Part shown: piece after piece, positions 1 to 6,510 of the stretch
Layout of the letters: every line of letters begins with the position of its first letter
How positions within the stretch are numbered: position 1 is the stretch's first letter
From: Bacillota bacterium
GTDB taxonomy: Bacteria; Bacillota; Clostridia; Lachnospirales; Lachnospiraceae
Direction: 5' to 3'
NCBI GenBank assembly: GCA_023425485.1
Contig: JAFACO010000074.1
Span: 1-6,925 of the forward strand
Length of the DNA: 6,925 nucleotides
Position numbers and translations under genes: made by a program
Notes under the pieces: model-generated
The model's database searches: none
What the model was told of the DNA's origin: nothing
What the model saw: the letters and a program-made list of their open reading frames with translations, nothing else

Positions 1-1247
1 TTTAACAAGTCTCCAAAGAGCTGAACAGGAACATAGCCCTTGCCTGTTTCATAAGCTGCTTTTTCCCATTTTCTTTGAAAATCGACTCCGCTTAGAGGAT
101 TATCTCCACCAAAATCTGACGGTTGCACAGTGACAACAATTGCACTGTTGGCATTTGCTTCATCACGAAGATAATTACTCATACCATTCACAGCCATATG
201 TCCATTTTCCGAAGAAGCGTTTACAACAAAACCTCCCGGACACATACAGAAGGAATAGACTCCTCTTCCTGAAGATGTTTGATGCGTTAGCTTGTAATCC
301 GCTGCTGGTAGGTGAATATAATCCTTACCATATTGGGAGTTACTTATTACACTTTGGGGGTGCTCAATTCTCATACCAATGGCAAAAGCCTTTGGTGTTA
401 ATTTCAAGTTATTGTCTTTAAACATCTGAAAGGTATCTCTGGCACTATGTCCAATTGCCGGTATCAATACCTTACAGGGGAGTTTTTCTGAATGGTTAAG
501 TTCAACTCCAACTAATTGTTCGTTTTCTATTATTAAATCCGTAAGTTTAGTATTAAAACGCACCTCTCCGCCTAGGTTGATAATTTCTTTTCGCATCTTC
601 TCAACAACATAGCGAAGCTTATCTGTGCCAATATGTGGTTTGTTTAGGTATAATATTTCAGAGGGTGCACCGAAATTTACAAAGGTTTCCATAATAAGTC
701 GATAGCGATGATTACTATCTTTTACCATTGTGTTTAGTTTACCATCTGAAAAGGTTCCTGCTCCACCTTCACCAAATTGAACATTACTTTCCGGGGATAG
801 CTCATTGGTGCTCCAAAAATGCTCCACTGCTCTTACTCTCTTACTCACCTCGTCTCCACGTTCAATAACAAGAGGTTGGTAACCGTATTTTGCTAACTGT
901 AAGGCTGCAAATAATCCCGCTGGTCCTGTACCAACCACGATAGGTCTTAGGTTAAGTTTTTGCTCTGCCTGAGAAATAAATTTATAATTTTCTTTTATAG
1001 AAAGTGTAATATTAACATTATGGCAGCGAGTAACGAGCTTTTGTTCTGCCTCCGCTCCCTTATTTATTAAAGATATCTCTAATGTATAAATGTATTTAAT
1101 CTCATCTTTTCTGGCATCTATGGATTTTTTTACAATCTCCACTTCACTTATATCCAGAGGTGACAGTTTGAGAGCTTTTGCTGCTGATTTTTTTAAGTCT
1201 TCCACTGTATGCTTAATTGGAAGCTTTATTTGCGCAATGCGTATCAT
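1..1247 (-). CDS. COG2509-family FAD-dependent dehydrogenase (3' end cut by window edge)
   Basis: This reading frame stays open for 415 codons from the ATG at 1247 to the window edge. Seen: a roughly 95-residue N-terminal region starting MIRIAQIKLP, then a Rossmann-type FAD-binding motif GTGPAG (residues 106-111), QFGEGGAGTFSDGKL (157-171), a second conserved block IGHSARDTF (265-273), and CMCPGGFVVNASSENG (334-349) followed by VNGMSNYLRDEANANSA (353-369). These blocks in this order are hallmarks of the 'uncharacterized FAD-dependent dehydrogenase' family COG2509, whose members are about 530 residues, so roughly the last 115 residues lie outside the window. The substrate of the family is not established; a soluble cytosolic flavoprotein is expected. 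The start is well supported: AAAGGA lies 8 bases before the ATG. It follows the HI0933-family gene by 44 bases without a terminator, so the two are probably co-transcribed. No frameshift is seen. Confidence 0.93.
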   Translation of the reverse strand, partial: MIRIAQIKLPIKHTVEDLKKSAAKALKLSPLDISEVEIVKKSIDARKDEIKYIYTLEISLINKGAEAEQKLVTRCHNVNITLSIKENYKFISQAEQKLNLRPIVVGTGPAGLFAALQLAKYGYQPLVIERGDEVSKRVRAVEHFWSTNELSPESNVQFGEGGAGTFSDGKLNTMVKDSNHRYRLIMETFVNFGAPSEILYLNKPHIGTDKLRYVVEKMRKEIINLGGEVRFNTKLTDLIIENEQLVGVELNHSEKLPCKVLIPAIGHSARDTFQMFKDNNLKLTPKAFAIGMRIEHPQSVISNSQYGKDYIHLPAADYKLTHQTSSGRGVYSFCMCPGGFVVNASSENGHMAVNGMSNYLRDEANANSAIVVTVQPSDFGGDNPLSGVDFQRKWEKAAYETGKGYVPVQLFGDLL

Positions 1248-1291
1248 TCTAATATTCCTTTATCATTTATGCGTTAACTTGTTATTAACAG

Positions 1292-2647
1292 TTATTGCTT
1301 ATTGAGATTATTTTTTGCTCCTGCTGTTATTCCAGCCAAATATCCTGAACTCCAAGCCCATTGAAGATTATATCCCCCACAGGTTCCGTCCACATCCAAC
1401 AATTCTCCAACCAGATATAGTTTCTTCTGTAATCTAGATTCCATGGAACGAGGATCTACTTCACTGGTTTTTACTCCTCCGGTACTTACCTGGGCAAATT
1501 CAAAAGAGTTGGTAGCATTGATAGCCATTCGATGTTCTTTTAAAATTGAAACCAATCGGTCTATTTCTGAATTAGTCATCGGTAGACAGTTCTTCGTCAG
1601 GTCTAGCTCTGCCTGCTGAAGTAATATATAGGAAAGCTTGTGATTTAATAGTCCAATCATCATTTCTTCTATCGTTTTATGCGGACTCTTATTAATTCTT
1701 TGCTTAATTATGGTTGCTAACTCCTGCTTTGAAAGTTCTGCAAAATAATCCAGTTCGAGAGATACCTTTTCACCTTGGTCCAGAGCTTTTGCAACAAAAC
1801 GGCTTACTTGCATAATCGGAATCCCGGAAATACCGATATCCGTAAAGACAATCTCACCTTTTTCCATTCCAAGTAGTTTAGTTGTATTTTCTTTCCCTTT
1901 ATGATAATCCTCTGTAAATGCAGTTACCTTTGCTTTAACTCTCACACCGGAGATCGTCTTACAATACTTTTGTGGTGATAAAAGCGAAACCAGTGCTGGG
2001 AGCGGTTTAATTACAGTGTGACCAAACAACTTTGCCAGTTCTAAGCCACTTCCATCGGAGCCAAGCTTAGGTGAAGCACATCCCCCAGTCGCTATAATCA
2101 ATTTCTCTGCTTTATAGAAATAGGTTTTTAAGCTTGCCTTGTTACTATTTGAATTGTGGTTATTTAAATTTTTACTATTTGAATTCTTTCCTTTATTACC
2201 TTTTTCCGTCTCATCTTTATTCGTTATTACGGTAAAGTCTGGTTTTTTAATATTAATTACTTTCTCCTCATATCGAAATTCCACCTTAAGTGCCAGGCAT
2301 TCCAGCATGAGTACAGATACAACACTTGCCGCTTGTTCAGAATAGGGATACAGATACCCATCCCGTTCTTTTGGATAGATTCCAAGTTCCTTAAAAAACT
2401 GCAATGTTTTTTCAACGTCAAAACAAGACAGCACTTTCATAGCAAATGCGCTGTCATCGGAACGATAGCAATCAGGACTTTGATGTAAATTAGTATAATT
2501 ACATTTTCCGTTACCTGTAGCTAATATTTTTTTACCTGCTTTATCCATTTGCTCAATCACAAGAACCGAACTGCCCTCTCGTGCTGCAGCAATTGCTGCA
2601 GTCAACCCAGAAGCTCCTGCTCCTATGATGATCACATCATATTCCAA
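1292..2647 (-). CDS. HI0933/YhiN-family NAD(P)/FAD-dependent oxidoreductase, TTG start
   Basis: A 451-residue flavoprotein. Seen, numbered from the TTG start: an N-terminal dinucleotide-binding motif GAGASG (9-14), the family signature GKKILATGNGKCNYTN (38-53), GGCASPKLGSDGSG (188-201), FTDIGISGIP (268-277), STGGV (388-392), and the C-terminal FAD-contacting blocks GELLDVDG (414-421) and GGYNLQWAWSSG (424-435). This is the HI0933/YhiN family (the group often labelled BaiN/RdsA-like). Its physiological substrate is generally unknown, and a cytosolic redox role is inferred. The start is TTG at 2647, not the in-frame ATG at 2686. TGGAGGC sits 7 bases before the TTG, giving MEYDVIIIGAG, which matches the usual family N-terminus; the ATG lacks a Shine-Dalgarno sequence and overlaps the promoter -10 box. 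An unusual Asn/Lys-rich insertion occupies residues about 144-174. It is the first gene of a two-gene unit with the COG2509 dehydrogenase. Confidence 0.93.
   Translation of the reverse strand: MEYDVIIIGAGASGLTAAIAAAREGSSVLVIEQMDKAGKKILATGNGKCNYTNLHQSPDCYRSDDSAFAMKVLSCFDVEKTLQFFKELGIYPKERDGYLYPYSEQAASVVSVLMLECLALKVEFRYEEKVINIKKPDFTVITNKDETEKGNKGKNSNSKNLNNHNSNSNKASLKTYFYKAEKLIIATGGCASPKLGSDGSGLELAKLFGHTVIKPLPALVSLLSPQKYCKTISGVRVKAKVTAFTEDYHKGKENTTKLLGMEKGEIVFTDIGISGIPIMQVSRFVAKALDQGEKVSLELDYFAELSKQELATIIKQRINKSPHKTIEEMMIGLLNHKLSYILLQQAELDLTKNCLPMTNSEIDRLVSILKEHRMAINATNSFEFAQVSTGGVKTSEVDPRSMESRLQKKLYLVGELLDVDGTCGGYNLQWAWSSGYLAGITAGAKNNLNKQ
2142..2185 (-). repeat. 14-base direct repeat in the Asn-rich insertion of the HI0933-family gene
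   Basis: The 14-mer TTACTATTTGAATT (plus strand) occurs perfectly at 2142-2155 and 2172-2185. The copies are exactly 30 bases apart, which is ten codons, so the reading frame is kept. On the coding strand each copy encodes NSNS. Together they form part of a low-complexity stretch rich in Asn, Ser and Lys between two conserved parts of the FAD domain. The intervening sequence has diverged, so this looks like an old in-frame slippage duplication and not a recent one. Confidence 0.8.
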
Positions 2648-2654
2648 TTGAACG

Positions 2655-2660
2655 CCTCCA
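2655..2660 (-). promoter_or_regulatory. Ribosome binding site that fixes the TTG start of the HI0933-family gene
   Basis: TGGAGG on the minus strand, followed by C and six more bases (7 in all) before the TTG at 2647. It is the only Shine-Dalgarno sequence near this N-terminus. The upstream ATG at 2686 is preceded by an AT-only stretch (TAAAATATA) with none. Confidence 0.85.
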
Positions 2661-2684
2661 CATGTAAAGTTTCGCATTTGTTTC

Positions 2685-2713
2685 ATTATATTTTACTGAA
2701 AGCATTATTTCAA
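2685..2713 (-). promoter_or_regulatory. Sigma-A-type promoter for the flavoprotein unit
   Basis: On the minus strand the -35 box TTGAAA (2713-2708) is separated by exactly 17 bases from a consensus -10 box TATAAT (2690-2685). That is 5 of 6 plus 6 of 6 matches to the vegetative consensus with ideal spacing. The predicted transcription start is near 2678, leaving a leader of about 30 bases before the TTG at 2647. It lies downstream of the terminator at 2786-2826, so it starts a new transcription unit. By consensus it should be active in vegetative cells. Confidence 0.85.
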
Positions 2714-2740
2714 GCGTTTCTTTAAGGTATAAGGTGTTAC

Positions 2741-2754
2741 TTAAGAATTCTTAA
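2741..2754. promoter_or_regulatory. 14-base perfect palindrome upstream of the flavoprotein promoter (possible operator)
   Basis: TTAAGAATTCTTAA reads identically on both strands. It is centred about 70 bases upstream of the predicted transcription start and 27 bases upstream of the -35 box, where an activator could bind. It does not match the consensus I know for Rex, PerR, Fur or LexA. A palindrome this long has a roughly 40 percent chance of appearing somewhere in 6.9 kb, so only its position between terminator and promoter makes it notable. Confidence 0.3.
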
Positions 2755-2785
2755 TAAATTTTTAATATTCAGAACCAATTTAAAT

Positions 2786-2826
2786 GGGCTGCTGCAAAAC
2801 AATATAGAAATAGTTTGCAACAACCC
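2786..2826 (-). terminator. Rho-independent-type terminator after the BofC-like gene
   Basis: On the minus strand GGGTTGTTGCAAA (2826-2814) pairs with TTTGCAGCAGCCC (2798-2786), a 13-base-pair stem with two G.U wobbles and no mismatch. On the plus strand those two positions become C.A mismatches, so the structure is directional. It starts 7 bases after the stop codon at 2834. The sequence after the stem (ATTTAAATT) is AT-rich but not a clean U tract, so termination may be incomplete. It separates the envelope gene cluster from the flavoprotein unit. Confidence 0.8.
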
Positions 2827-2833
2827 TTAAATT

Positions 2834-3499
2834 TTAACTGGAATAACTTTCAAGCAGAGCATATAGCTCGTCCAGGCTATTCACATAAATACCTTGAATC
2901 AATTTGATTCTATCTTCTTCTGGAAGAGTTTTCGCTTCTATATGAGTATCTCGAAATATGCTCTTCAAATCACTATTATATACCACTACATAACCATCTT
3001 TTATGACTACATAGAACCGGAACGGAAGAAAATCTTCATTATAGGTTTTCTTTATCGTTATCTCTTCCTCTGAAAAGTAGGTCAATTCATAAGAAATCAA
3101 CCCTTTGTTATACTCGGACAAGGGCATATCGCTCATATAGGAGGCGATATAATCCATTATTTCTTCCCGGGTAAGTCCAACCAAATAACCAGGTGGATTT
3201 AGTACCTGAGTTTCTGTGGTATCTGTTTTCATATTATAGATTTGTAAATTATACTTTGCGGTTGGTAGAACAGTAGATTCGGTCTTAATTACAGGAACGT
3301 CGTCCTGACTCTCTACTTCATCAGGTTGTGCTGTCGGTTTTATATTTTCTAAATATTTATAAAAATCACTCTTCTGTTCAACTGCACGCTCATTAAAATT
3401 TTTAAGTGCTTGTAGGTAGCTTAGATAATAGCAGCCAGTAAACAAAACGCACAACAATGCGAAAACTACGAGATAAATTGATGCCTTTTTAAGTTTCAT
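2834..3499 (-). CDS. Membrane-anchored protein with a BofC-like C-terminal domain
   Basis: A 221-residue protein. Seen, numbered from the ATG at 3499: positively charged N-terminus (KLKK), one hydrophobic segment at about 8-24 ending in FTGC, and a charged region containing a Pro/Glu/Asp linker (about 54-82). The C-terminal part is folded, with RFYVVIKDGYVVVYN, then TLPEEDRIKLIQGIYVNS and a terminal ELYALLESYSS. The tail pattern (LP..D...L..GI....EL...LE.YSS after a VxDGYVxVY strand) resembles the BofC C-terminal domain. BofC in Bacillus is an intercompartmental sporulation-signalling protein acting outside the forespore membrane. Orthology is not shown; this protein has a longer, different N-terminal half. 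FTGC could be a lipobox, but Phe at -3 is unusual, so a plain membrane anchor is equally possible. It follows the flippase gene by 51 bases and ends at a terminator, so it is probably last in that unit. Confidence 0.75.
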   Translation of the reverse strand: MKLKKASIYLVVFALLCVLFTGCYYLSYLQALKNFNERAVEQKSDFYKYLENIKPTAQPDEVESQDDVPVIKTESTVLPTAKYNLQIYNMKTDTTETQVLNPPGYLVGLTREEIMDYIASYMSDMPLSEYNKGLISYELTYFSEEEITIKKTYNEDFLPFRFYVVIKDGYVVVYNSDLKSIFRDTHIEAKTLPEEDRIKLIQGIYVNSLDELYALLESYSS

Positions 3500-3507
3500 A
3501 GAAACCA

Positions 3508-3513
3508 CTCCTT
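3508..3513 (-). promoter_or_regulatory. Ribosome binding site that fixes the ATG start of the BofC-like gene
   Basis: AAGGAG on the minus strand, 8 bases before the ATG at 3499. The in-frame GTG at 3508 shares its first base with this Shine-Dalgarno sequence, so it cannot be the start served by it. This removes three residues from the longest reading. Confidence 0.85.
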
Positions 3514-3550
3514 CGGCAATATTATCTCCATTATTTCGCTATTTATACAA

Positions 3551-5224
3551 TTATAGTAAATGTATCCTTTTTAATATACTAATTATTGCCATTCCTTTCG
3601 GCAAGGAAGCTATCTCCTCCTCATTAAGTCCTCGTAAAAAGATCAGCAAAACAAAATAAATGATTACAGCCAAAAGAATTGCAATAAAAAGCGCTAATAT
3701 CATACTGCCTGTAAGTAGGTTTATTCCATAGTAAGTAAAATATGCTGCAACACCCATCAGGCCCGAACAAACAAAGGGAATTAAAAACGTCTTAATAATT
3801 TCCTGATGATATTTCAAGTGCTTTTCGATCGATATCCAGTTAAGAATACAAACCACAAGAGGGAAGGTAACATTGCCTATAACAAGCGCATAAGTACTCA
3901 AATCAGTAAAATGAAGTAATACAAATACAATAATGATATGTATTCCTAAAGAAATAGCTGAATGCAGCACTGGGGTTTTTAACCTGTTAATACCTTGTAA
4001 TACGGCTGAAGTTATCGTTGAAAGCGCATAGAACACGATTGATATCGAACCAAGCATCATTACATTCGCTGATAAATTAAATCTATCCGCAAAGATAACT
4101 CTAAGAATTGGACCAGCCAACACACTCATACCTACAAAGGAAGGTATTGCAATTATCATATTAAACTTAACCGCTGAATGTACTTTCGTTCTAATTGCAT
4201 CCTGAAGACCTCTGGTATAATCTGTAGCTATTGTAGTTACAATTGTTGCACCGATGGCTGTTGCAATTGCGACAGGAACATTGGTTAATAAACGATATTC
4301 ATTGCTATAAATACCCCAAAGGGAATCCAGGTTATCTGTGGTGTAGAGCTGTCCTGGTATAACACCAAGAACTTCATTATCAATCAATGAGACTTCTTTC
4401 AGACTCATAATATTTCCAAACAAAGCCATATCAACAAGCCCACTAATCTGATAGACAAACTGGCTTAATATAATTGGTGATATGGTAATCATAAGCAACT
4501 TTAAAATAGACTTATAACTTTCATTAACTTCACTATGATCCTTTTTTAGCTGCCTATTTAAAACTGGTTTATAGATTATAAATACAAAGACTAAAAATAA
4601 TAACGATATAAAAGCCCCAGTTAAAGTACCAAAGGTACCTCCCGCAGCACCATAAGCAGCAACATTAACACTGGCACTAAAATTCTTAACTAACAAATAA
4701 GCAGCAACCACGCTCACTACAGCATTCACGATTTGCTCTAATACCTGTGAAACCGCTGTTGGAATTGTAGTATTCTTCCCTTGATAAAAACCACGCAGCA
4801 CACCCATAATAGAAAAAATAAAAATTGTAGGTGACAGCACCCTTAACGGCAGTGCAGCATTGGGTGATTTAATAAGTTTAGTAAAAAGATCAGCACCAAA
4901 AAACACGATCAGTGTAGCAATAAAACCTACTATTACTGCACACATCATAGCAATTAAAAATACACGGTAGGCGTTGCGATGTTCTTTCTTCGCTGTTCGA
5001 ACCGCCACCAGCCTCGCTACCGCAATCGGTAGGCTATAAGAGGAAATAATCAACATAATATTATAGATTTCAAAGGATTTTGAATAGATACCTGCACCCT
5101 CTAGGCCATAAATTCTTTGCATGGGAACGCGGTATACAAGTCCTATGATACGCACTAGGATGGAAGCAATTGCCAGAATACTCCCCTGTATTAAAAATTG
5201 ATTATTCTTATTGCTTGCCGACAT
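3551..5224 (-). CDS. MOP-superfamily lipid-linked sugar flippase of the SpoVB/YtgP(MurJ) branch
   Basis: A 557-residue polytopic membrane protein with many hydrophobic segments over its length; about 14 are usual for the family. Seen, numbered from the ATG at 5224: an N-terminal ILVRIIGLVYRVPMQRIYG block, LRGFYQGKNTTIPTAVSQVL (143-162), VPVAIATAIGATIVTTIA (316-333) and LQGINRLKTP (409-418). These are shared by SpoVB (518 residues in B. subtilis, needed for spore cortex) and YtgP/MurJ (544 residues, lipid II flippase). The predicted role is moving a lipid-linked peptidoglycan or polysaccharide precursor across the cytoplasmic membrane. The cortex and vegetative branches cannot be separated by eye, so no symbol is given. 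The start is the ATG at 5224 with AAGGAG 6 bases upstream; the ATG at 5239 has no Shine-Dalgarno sequence. It lies 97 bases after the DUF3048 gene, with only a weak hairpin between them, so co-transcription or an own unrecognised promoter are both possible. Confidence 0.9.
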   Translation of the reverse strand: MSASNKNNQFLIQGSILAIASILVRIIGLVYRVPMQRIYGLEGAGIYSKSFEIYNIMLIISSYSLPIAVARLVAVRTAKKEHRNAYRVFLIAMMCAVIVGFIATLIVFFGADLFTKLIKSPNAALPLRVLSPTIFIFSIMGVLRGFYQGKNTTIPTAVSQVLEQIVNAVVSVVAAYLLVKNFSASVNVAAYGAAGGTFGTLTGAFISLLFLVFVFIIYKPVLNRQLKKDHSEVNESYKSILKLLMITISPIILSQFVYQISGLVDMALFGNIMSLKEVSLIDNEVLGVIPGQLYTTDNLDSLWGIYSNEYRLLTNVPVAIATAIGATIVTTIATDYTRGLQDAIRTKVHSAVKFNMIIAIPSFVGMSVLAGPILRVIFADRFNLSANVMMLGSISIVFYALSTITSAVLQGINRLKTPVLHSAISLGIHIIIVFVLLHFTDLSTYALVIGNVTFPLVVCILNWISIEKHLKYHQEIIKTFLIPFVCSGLMGVAAYFTYYGINLLTGSMILALFIAILLAVIIYFVLLIFLRGLNEEEIASLPKGMAIISILKRIHLL

Positions 5225-5230
5225 AACAAT

Positions 5231-5236
5231 CTCCTT
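5231..5236 (-). promoter_or_regulatory. Ribosome binding site that fixes the start of the flippase gene
   Basis: AAGGAG on the minus strand, 6 bases before the ATG at 5224. The in-frame ATG at 5239 lies just upstream, so its second and third codons are made of this Shine-Dalgarno sequence; it has no site of its own (GTAAGATAA precedes it). The five residues MKEIV are therefore probably not translated. Confidence 0.82.
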
Positions 5237-5321
5237 CATTTATCTTACGTTGTACTTGTTCAGTATCTTCACTGTTACATGGTATCTTTTGATATCATGC
5301 CTACAAACCTAAAGGTTCGCC

Positions 5322-6419
5322 TTATTGAATTTTCACATCTTCTGGTCTATCCTTAGGGAATAAGGTAATATAAGTTTTTCCTGGATTTATCTTTAACTCT
5401 TCCCCAGCTTCATTATAATAGCGCATCCATCTGTCCGCTTCCTTCTTCTTCCAGGTAATTGGTACAACAGTACCGTTGGTAATATAATATCCAGTTCCAG
5501 ACGCATTCGTAAGCTCCATAGTTTGATAATCGTTTTTATCAATATCCCATTCCTTAACAAACTGCACAATAATATTTTTAAAACTCAGCTGTTGATTCGT
5601 TACAGAATCCACATGCTTATCATTGAATTGAAAACGATAATAGGACTTATCCGTCTCATTATATTCAAAATATGGGGTTGTATAACCAGAGAAATGCAAG
5701 GACAGTTTCATGGCCTGATTTCCACCTTCAAGATCAGTATCCTTCTCATAGAAGGTATAGTGTGGCTGAAAGTCACTCGCATAATTAGTCTCAAACCCTT
5801 TTTTCGCAATACCTGCCTGGATGCTCTCTATACTTGCAAACGCATTGTTAGGAGCTTTAATGCTCTTATCCCTATAAAATACAGTGGTTCCAATCCCTTC
5901 GGATCCATCCATATGATCAATCTTTAATTCATTCATTTTTTTAGTTGCATACTTTGTCTTTCCAAAATGTACATAGATGGCATCATATTCATCTGCGATA
6001 CTAACAAAATAGTGTCTGGAGCTACGCACGGAACCCAGACGGTCTCCGCTGAAGTTTTCACCAATCCCTAATAACCTCGTTATACCGCCTTCCACAATGC
6101 ATTCATAAACAATATCCGCTTGTCCAATTCCACTTTGATTGGATACTGTTTTAAAATTGTTTAATTGAATTGCAATTGGACGTTTTGTACCTACTTCGAT
6201 TGGAACCCATAACCCGGATAAATAACTTCTCATCTCTCCATCATGATTTTCCACAATCGGAGTAGGCGCAGGTGTACTTGTGGGTGCTTGGGTTACTACA
6301 TTCGTAATATTATTTTCGTCAGTATCTATATCTGATTTATCATCTGAAGAGTTTTTACTACATCCTATCATATAGAATGCTGTTACTAAAAATAACACTA
6401 AAACTAAAAGTTTCTTCAT
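5322..6419 (-). CDS. DUF3048 (YerB-type) lipoprotein
   Basis: A 365-residue secreted lipoprotein. Seen: signal peptide MKKLLVLVLFLVTAFYMIGC with a lipobox MIGC and lipidation Cys20 (Met at -3 is tolerated but not typical), then an acidic, Ser/Asp/Asn-rich and Pro/Thr-rich linker (about 21-57) that would hold the folded part away from the membrane. The N-terminal DUF3048 domain shows RPIAIQLNN (80-88), QADIVYECIVEGGITRLLGI (100-119), GSVRSSRHYF (129-138) and EYDAIYVHFG (144-153). The C-terminal DUF3048 domain shows IIVQF (283-287), GTGYYITNGTVVPITWKKK (308-326) and INPGKTYITLFPKDRP (344-359). This is the YerB family of Bacillus, whose function is not established; an extracytoplasmic envelope role is inferred. 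The Shine-Dalgarno sequence is GGAAGGGA about 9 bases before the ATG. Full length, no disruption. It lies between the 13-base repeat array and the flippase gene. Confidence 0.93.
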   Translation of the reverse strand: MKKLLVLVLFLVTAFYMIGCSKNSSDDKSDIDTDENNITNVVTQAPTSTPAPTPIVENHDGEMRSYLSGLWVPIEVGTKRPIAIQLNNFKTVSNQSGIGQADIVYECIVEGGITRLLGIGENFSGDRLGSVRSSRHYFVSIADEYDAIYVHFGKTKYATKKMNELKIDHMDGSEGIGTTVFYRDKSIKAPNNAFASIESIQAGIAKKGFETNYASDFQPHYTFYEKDTDLEGGNQAMKLSLHFSGYTTPYFEYNETDKSYYRFQFNDKHVDSVTNQQLSFKNIIVQFVKEWDIDKNDYQTMELTNASGTGYYITNGTVVPITWKKKEADRWMRYYNEAGEELKINPGKTYITLFPKDRPEDVKIQ

Positions 6420-6454
6420 TCCTATCAGTCCCTTCCAAAAACGACTTTCTATTG

Positions 6455-6483
6455 AATATTGCCTGCCATTTATCTCTATTCAA
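6455..6483 (-). promoter_or_regulatory. Weak candidate promoter for the DUF3048 lipoprotein gene
   Basis: On the minus strand TTGAAT (6483-6478), a 17-base spacer and AATATT (6460-6455) match the sigma-A consensus at 4 of 6 positions each, with a predicted start about 30 bases before the ATG at 6419. Spacing is ideal but both boxes are mediocre in AT-rich DNA, so this may be chance. Read-through from ybeY is the alternative, since I see no terminator between them. Confidence 0.25.
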
Positions 6484-6510
6484 AATTACTTATAAAATAA
6501 TATATTTAAG

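Noticed and set aside
140..421. Plus-strand open frame of 93 codons
   Set aside because: Antisense to the conserved COG2509 motifs (CMCPGG and NGMSNY), so a shadow frame.
1090..1305. Plus-strand open frame of 71 codons across the junction of the two flavoprotein genes
   Set aside because: Antisense to the N-terminus of the COG2509 gene, with no conserved features.
2139..2345. Plus-strand open frame of 68 codons
   Set aside because: Antisense to the Asn-rich part of the HI0933-family gene; its Leu/Phe-rich product is a compositional mirror.
3550..3555. TATAAT on the minus strand at the flippase stop codon as a promoter for the BofC-like gene
   Set aside because: The hexamer at the right distance upstream (TATATT) does not resemble a -35 box; a lone -10 match in AT-rich DNA is not enough.
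5281..5296. Inverted repeat GGTATC-TTTT-GATATC upstream of the flippase gene
   Set aside because: Six pairs with a wobble on the plus strand and a mismatch on the coding strand; expected by chance in AT-rich spacer.
5304..5319. Hairpin CGAACC-TTTA-GGTTTG just after the DUF3048 stop codon as a terminator
   Set aside because: Only six pairs including one G.U, and no T tract follows, so it is too weak to call.
5523..5927. Plus-strand open frame of 134 codons
   Set aside because: It lies wholly antisense inside the conserved DUF3048 coding region; composition and lack of motifs mark it as a shadow.
6452..6483. Seven-base inverted repeat TTGAATA / TATTCAA upstream of the lipoprotein gene
   Set aside because: Short arms with an 18-base loop, likely chance; it overlaps the weak candidate promoter but adds no real support for an operator.
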